Below are positions 60,430 to 64,000 of a stretch of 64,000 nucleotides of DNA, one piece after another. Every line of letters starts with the position of its first letter. Positions within the stretch are counted from its first letter, which is position 1. Origin of the DNA: Cytophagales bacterium (GTDB lineage: Bacteria; Bacteroidota; Bacteroidia; Cytophagales; Spirosomataceae); contig JANSYO010000014.1 of NCBI GenBank assembly GCA_024742395.1, positions 1 to 64,000 on the forward strand. The letters are read 5' to 3'. The notes beneath the pieces were generated by a model. That model did not search any database and was not told the origin of the DNA. It saw only the letters and a list, made by a program, of their open reading frames with translations. Position numbers and translations under genes: made by a program.

Positions 60430-61641
60430 TTACTTAGTATGATTTAAATGGTTTTCCAATAGAAAGACCCCGTTTTTATTGGCTATAACGATGTCGATGC
60501 TCCCGTCCTGATTCATGTCATGCGTAGCAATATTGAGTCCGGCTCCCGAGTCATTGTCAATAAAATGTTCTTTAAAATACGGATACCTGTTTGGTGTAAA
60601 CTCAAACCATAGTAAAATGGGAGCATCGGCATCTCCGGCATCTCTTCCGTTATGTGCTAAGTATCTCTTACCTGTTATGTAATCCGGCCTGCCATTGTTA
60701 TCAAGATCTGCCAGGATAGAGGAGTGGGTCTGTGCGGTTGTTTCGCTCATTAGATGTGTTTTGAAATTGATGTGGCCGTCTAATTCAATTTGCTCATGCC
60801 ACCAAACTCCTAAACCATGGGCAGAGGCACTAACCACATCGTTCTTTCCGTCCTGATTTACATCCAGAACCTGCATGTGAGAACAGGCTTCACCTAAATT
60901 GGCCTGATGAAATCTCCAGTTAGCACTTGACTTATTGTCTTGGCCTTCAAACCATCCTTCGGTTATAACCACGTCTTTTATACCGTCATTATTGATGTCT
61001 CCATAGCCTATTCCATGTGAGTATCTATCTGTGCCCGCTACATTTTCAGTACTTATATTATGCCTTGTCCAATTGGTTTCTCCGGCTCGGGTGGGTGCCT
61101 GGAGCCATACAATTTGCTTTTTCATGACATCGCTACAAAGAATATCAAGCCGGCCATCTTCGTTTATATCAATAAAGCCCGGCGACTCATTTCCAACATT
61201 CATAGCGTCTGCAATGATATGCTTTTTCCAATCTCCTTCTTGGTTCTGGTTATTCTCCAGCCAAAAGCTGGCTTTGCCCGGGTAGTCAATGATTACTACA
61301 TCGTCCCATCCGTCCAGATTTACATCCAGTGCCATATTTAAGAATGATTCACTATACTCTTCCTTCGGATTAAAGACTCTGGAAGGGCCCATCTGATGGC
61401 GTTTCCAGTTAGGTGCCTCAAACCAGAAAAAGCCGGCAATAATATCTGGCAATCCATCTTTATTTAAATCTGCCACGGCTACACCTTCAGATAGAAAATC
61501 TCTGGTGATGGTAGTTTTGTTAAAATATTCTGATGTTTTTGGCTGAGCTTGAATGTTCTCAGAATTGCAGGCAGTGAGAAACAGGATGGAAAGAATGGCC
61601 ATGATTAAATCTGCCCTAAAAACTGTGTTGTTGTAAATCAT
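60430..61641 (-). CDS. FG-GAP/VCBS repeat lipoprotein (seven-bladed propeller)
   Basis: About seven calcium-binding blades are visible, such as DLNKDGLPDIIAGFF, DVNLDGWDDVVIIDY, DINEDGRLDILCS, DINNDGIKDVVITE and DMNQDGSIDIVIA. A lipobox (FLTAC) lies after residue 14. The ATG at 61641 overlaps the preceding stop by four bases, which supports translational coupling, although M14 would also serve. It probably binds glycans or a partner of the dehydrogenase. Confidence 0.88.
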   Translation of the reverse strand: MIYNNTVFRADLIMAILSILFLTACNSENIQAQPKTSEYFNKTTITRDFLSEGVAVADLNKDGLPDIIAGFFWFEAPNWKRHQMGPSRVFNPKEEYSESFLNMALDVNLDGWDDVVIIDYPGKASFWLENNQNQEGDWKKHIIADAMNVGNESPGFIDINEDGRLDILCSDVMKKQIVWLQAPTRAGETNWTRHNISTENVAGTDRYSHGIGYGDINNDGIKDVVITEGWFEGQDNKSSANWRFHQANLGEACSHMQVLDVNQDGKNDVVSASAHGLGVWWHEQIELDGHINFKTHLMSETTAQTHSSILADLDNNGRPDYITGKRYLAHNGRDAGDADAPILLWFEFTPNRYPYFKEHFIDNDSGAGLNIATHDMNQDGSIDIVIANKNGVFLLENHLNHTK

Positions 61642-64000
61642 TCTGATAAAATCTTTTCTATGCTCTCTAATTCCATGTGACGGGAATGAGCAGCTTCTGT
61701 ATTTAATCTAACTTTTAACTTCTCTAATTGTTTTCCGGACTCCTCAGTTTTTATACTTCCTACTTTTTGAATCATGTAAAGAAGCATTTTGGGCATATAA
61801 CTTTGTTCGGCCAGTTCCAGTGCCTTCTGACTATTTAGATCAGCCAAAGGTTCAGCAGCATACCACAGCATTAAAGGAAGGTTTTGATCACTACTGTCTT
61901 CTTCTCTTTGTACTAAATTCGAAAGAATCTCCCATCTATCGGCAAGAGGGAGTCGTTGTATGGCTGAACTTAAGTACAACCTGACCATAGGTGAGGGGTC
62001 ATTTTTTGCCAATTCTTCAAATTTTTCGACTGTTGCCGCAGAAAGTTTCTTGTTCTCAGCTAAAAGCTGAATGCTCCAACTTCTTAAGTGTTCGTTACTG
62101 TTTTCCAGAAGTTTATTCAGGTCTTTTTCTGTTAGGCCGTCTATTACATGTAGAGTCCATAAGGCTCGTAATTTCCGAAGGATATCAGGGTGCGTATGAA
62201 GTATTTCTTTTAAAGCACTAATCACTTCAGGATTATTACCGGCCCTTTCCTGCAGAAGGGTTCGGGCTTGTCTCACATACCACTCATTGTTATGAAGTTG
62301 ATATTGAACCAATTCAAGATTGGTGGCCTGGTATAAATTAACAGGAGACCATTGGTCTGTTTTATAGCTGATTTTAAATATTCGCCCCAGTGATTTGTCA
62401 TGCACATCAGGATTGGGACTGTGACACTGGTTTTGGTCATACCAATCAATGGCATACACTGAGCCTGACGGATCGTATTTGAAATTTAACCATTGCGACC
62501 AGGAGTCATTCATGACAATAAAGTCTTTTTCATGTGTGGCTTTGTATCCTGAGCCTGAAGGAGTCAGCTGGTCAATGTTCATTCTGGCTCCGTTAATATT
62601 GTTCATGAATATCTGATTTCGATACTTAGAAGGCCAGGAGTCGCCGCCCAGATAAATCATAGCACCAGAGTGGGCATGACCGCCTCCTGCGGCCGCAGAT
62701 CTGAAGTTACCTGCATGCGGCCCTCGGTCTCCCAGATAGTGCACATGATCACCAATGGTTTTGATATCATCAAATGTATATGGATTAAAGTGTTTTCCTG
62801 CCTGCCTTTGATATCTGCCGCCCTGTGTAATATGGTACATGTGCGGAATAACGCAAACCGTTATAAACGTATGGCCGTATTCATTGAAGTCTATGCCCCA
62901 GGGGTTGCTGGTACCTTCGGCAAATACCTCAAATACATGACGGGTAGGATGATAACGCCAAACGCCACCGTTGATTTTTTGACGCTCTGTTTCTGATGAT
63001 CCGGGCTTGCCAACATTAGAATGGGTAAAAACTCCATGGCAGCCATACAGCCAGCCGTCTGGTCCCCATCTTAGATTGTTTAATACTTCATGGGTATCCT
63101 GCGTGCCCCATCCATCCAATAGTTTTTGTGGCGGTCCGGCTGGTTTATCGGTTTCGTAATTAACAGGAATAAACAATAAATAAGGAGCGGCCCCCAGCCA
63201 AACTCCGCCCATTCCTACTTCTATGCCGCTCACCAGATTTAAGCCTTCGGCAAAAACTTTTCGCTTGTCCAGAGTTCCGTCTCCATTGGTGTCTTCAAAA
63301 ATCAGAATGCGGTCTTTGCCTTCTCCTTCTTTGGCAGGGGTAGGGTAGGTATGGCCTTCTACCACCCATATTCTACCTCGTGCATCTATAGTGAAGCTAA
63401 TCGGACGAATGATATCGGGTTCTGCGGCTGCAAGTTTTATTGTAAAACCTTCAGGTAAATCCATGACTTTGGCAGCTTCTTCACCCGAAAGGCCAGAGTT
63501 TACAATTGGATCAAGAGGAGGTAGAATGATGATATCACTCGGTTTTAGTTCATTTTGAAAGTAGGGTCTTTCTTTATGAAAACGAAAATCGTCAAAGTTA
63601 ATATGAGCCCAGGTATCTTTTCCTATGTATGAAATGGGAGAGACACCAGTTTCATTATCAACAATGCGGATGAAAATATCTTTGCCCAGGTGTTTACTCA
63701 AATCGGCAACTACGGGTTGCAAAGTTGCTCGGCCCTGACCTGTAGAACTGAAAATGACTTCCTTGGTTTTTGTTAAGACAAGCTCAACACGCGTATCATG
63801 TAAAGCTCCTCCGGACACTTTAAAAGAGGCAAAAGGATAAGTAACCTCAAACGGGATGGATTGTAAAGTCCCTGTTAATTGATGATTTAACGTGCCACCG
63901 CTACTCAGAAAGTACTGACCATCAGAACCAATTTGAGTGTCTGGTGCATGAATTTTATCAATATGGGCATCAAAAACAGGTTCAGTAAATGCATCACCTG
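61638..64000 (-). CDS. Membrane-bound dehydrogenase-type protein, 5' end beyond the window
   Basis: The frame is open to the right edge, so the start is missing; GTG at 63818 is only an internal codon. The visible part starts with a galactose-binding-like domain (to about 61 plus 110 residues). A six-bladed glucose/sorbosone-dehydrogenase-like propeller follows (DLPEGFTIKLAAAEPDIIRP, GRIWVVEGHTYP, GDHVHYLGDRGPHAGNFR) and then HEAT-like helices to the C-terminus. This resembles TIGR02604 proteins common in Planctomycetes and some Bacteroidota. A CxxCH heme motif is not in the part seen. Confidence 0.82.
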   Translation of the reverse strand, partial: GDAFTEPVFDAHIDKIHAPDTQIGSDGQYFLSSGGTLNHQLTGTLQSIPFEVTYPFASFKVSGGALHDTRVELVLTKTKEVIFSSTGQGRATLQPVVADLSKHLGKDIFIRIVDNETGVSPISYIGKDTWAHINFDDFRFHKERPYFQNELKPSDIIILPPLDPIVNSGLSGEEAAKVMDLPEGFTIKLAAAEPDIIRPISFTIDARGRIWVVEGHTYPTPAKEGEGKDRILIFEDTNGDGTLDKRKVFAEGLNLVSGIEVGMGGVWLGAAPYLLFIPVNYETDKPAGPPQKLLDGWGTQDTHEVLNNLRWGPDGWLYGCHGVFTHSNVGKPGSSETERQKINGGVWRYHPTRHVFEVFAEGTSNPWGIDFNEYGHTFITVCVIPHMYHITQGGRYQRQAGKHFNPYTFDDIKTIGDHVHYLGDRGPHAGNFRSAAAGGGHAHSGAMIYLGGDSWPSKYRNQIFMNNINGARMNIDQLTPSGSGYKATHEKDFIVMNDSWSQWLNFKYDPSGSVYAIDWYDQNQCHSPNPDVHDKSLGRIFKISYKTDQWSPVNLYQATNLELVQYQLHNNEWYVRQARTLLQERAGNNPEVISALKEILHTHPDILRKLRALWTLHVIDGLTEKDLNKLLENSNEHLRSWSIQLLAENKKLSAATVEKFEELAKNDPSPMVRLYLSSAIQRLPLADRWEILSNLVQREEDSSDQNLPLMLWYAAEPLADLNSQKALELAEQSYMPKMLLYMIQKVGSIKTEESGKQLEKLKVRLNTEAAHSRHMELESIEKILSE

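Noticed and set aside
63818-63818. GTG at 63818 as the start of the dehydrogenase-like protein
   Set aside because: The frame continues without a stop to the window edge with domain-like sequence, so the true start is outside.

Overview
This window looks like a chromosomal segment from a Bacteroidota bacterium, most likely Cytophagales. The reasons are the TonB-dependent receptor with a carboxypeptidase-regulatory-like N-terminus, SprB-type surface repeats, tail-fibre-like exported proteins, FG-GAP and membrane-bound dehydrogenase proteins, LytTR and NarL regulators, and the AT-rich composition. This is inferred from gene content; no rRNA, tRNA or CRISPR array was seen.

Layout. 1-4.7 kb: the 5' part of a giant repeat-built surface protein on the minus strand. 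5.2-13.5 kb: ordinary chromosomal genes (receiver domain, MBL hydrolase, TonB-dependent receptor, FAN1-like VRR-NUC nuclease, cyclophilin, GNAT, DoxX, alpha/beta hydrolase). 13.5-23.4 kb: a tightly packed minus-strand set of exported proteins (YadA-like, beta-helix, Ig/propeller, two Hcp-like, tail-fibre-like) with two small DNA-binding regulators inside it. 23.6-27.8 kb: a histidine kinase, a degenerate kinase paralogue and a NarL-type regulator. 36.6-46.8 kb: core-type genes, including a hydroxyproline catabolic operon, TrkH/TrkA potassium uptake, an OmpA protein and an SPFH/ribbon-helix-helix pair. 58.2-64 kb: sialate O-acetylesterase, FG-GAP protein and a dehydrogenase that runs off the window.

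The accessory regions (29.4-36.6 kb and 47.7-58.1 kb) are the most unusual part. I read them as integron-like cassette arrays. Five times a decayed 3' end of a tyrosine recombinase gene (29.6, 33.7, 34.9, 49.0 and 58.0 kb) is followed by a roughly 31-bp palindrome and then by compact genes in the same orientation. Five of these gene units are bounded by their own perfectly complementary 9-10 bp ends (GTT... at the start, ...AAC at the end). Successive units are separated by 130-bp imperfect palindromes resembling attC sites. No intact integrase is present. The first island is also flanked by a direct repeat of the 3' end of a CoA-binding-protein gene.

The largest cassette (51.54-57.94 kb) carries a five-gene, translationally coupled operon: a small protein, a large GHKL ATPase, a DNA methyltransferase, a PD-(D/E)XK-like protein and a MORC-like GHKL ATPase. 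It is a candidate restriction-modification-like defence system without a helicase. A neighbouring cassette is interrupted by a complete IS3-family (IS407-like) element with 4-bp target duplications and a visible A AAA AAG frameshift signal.
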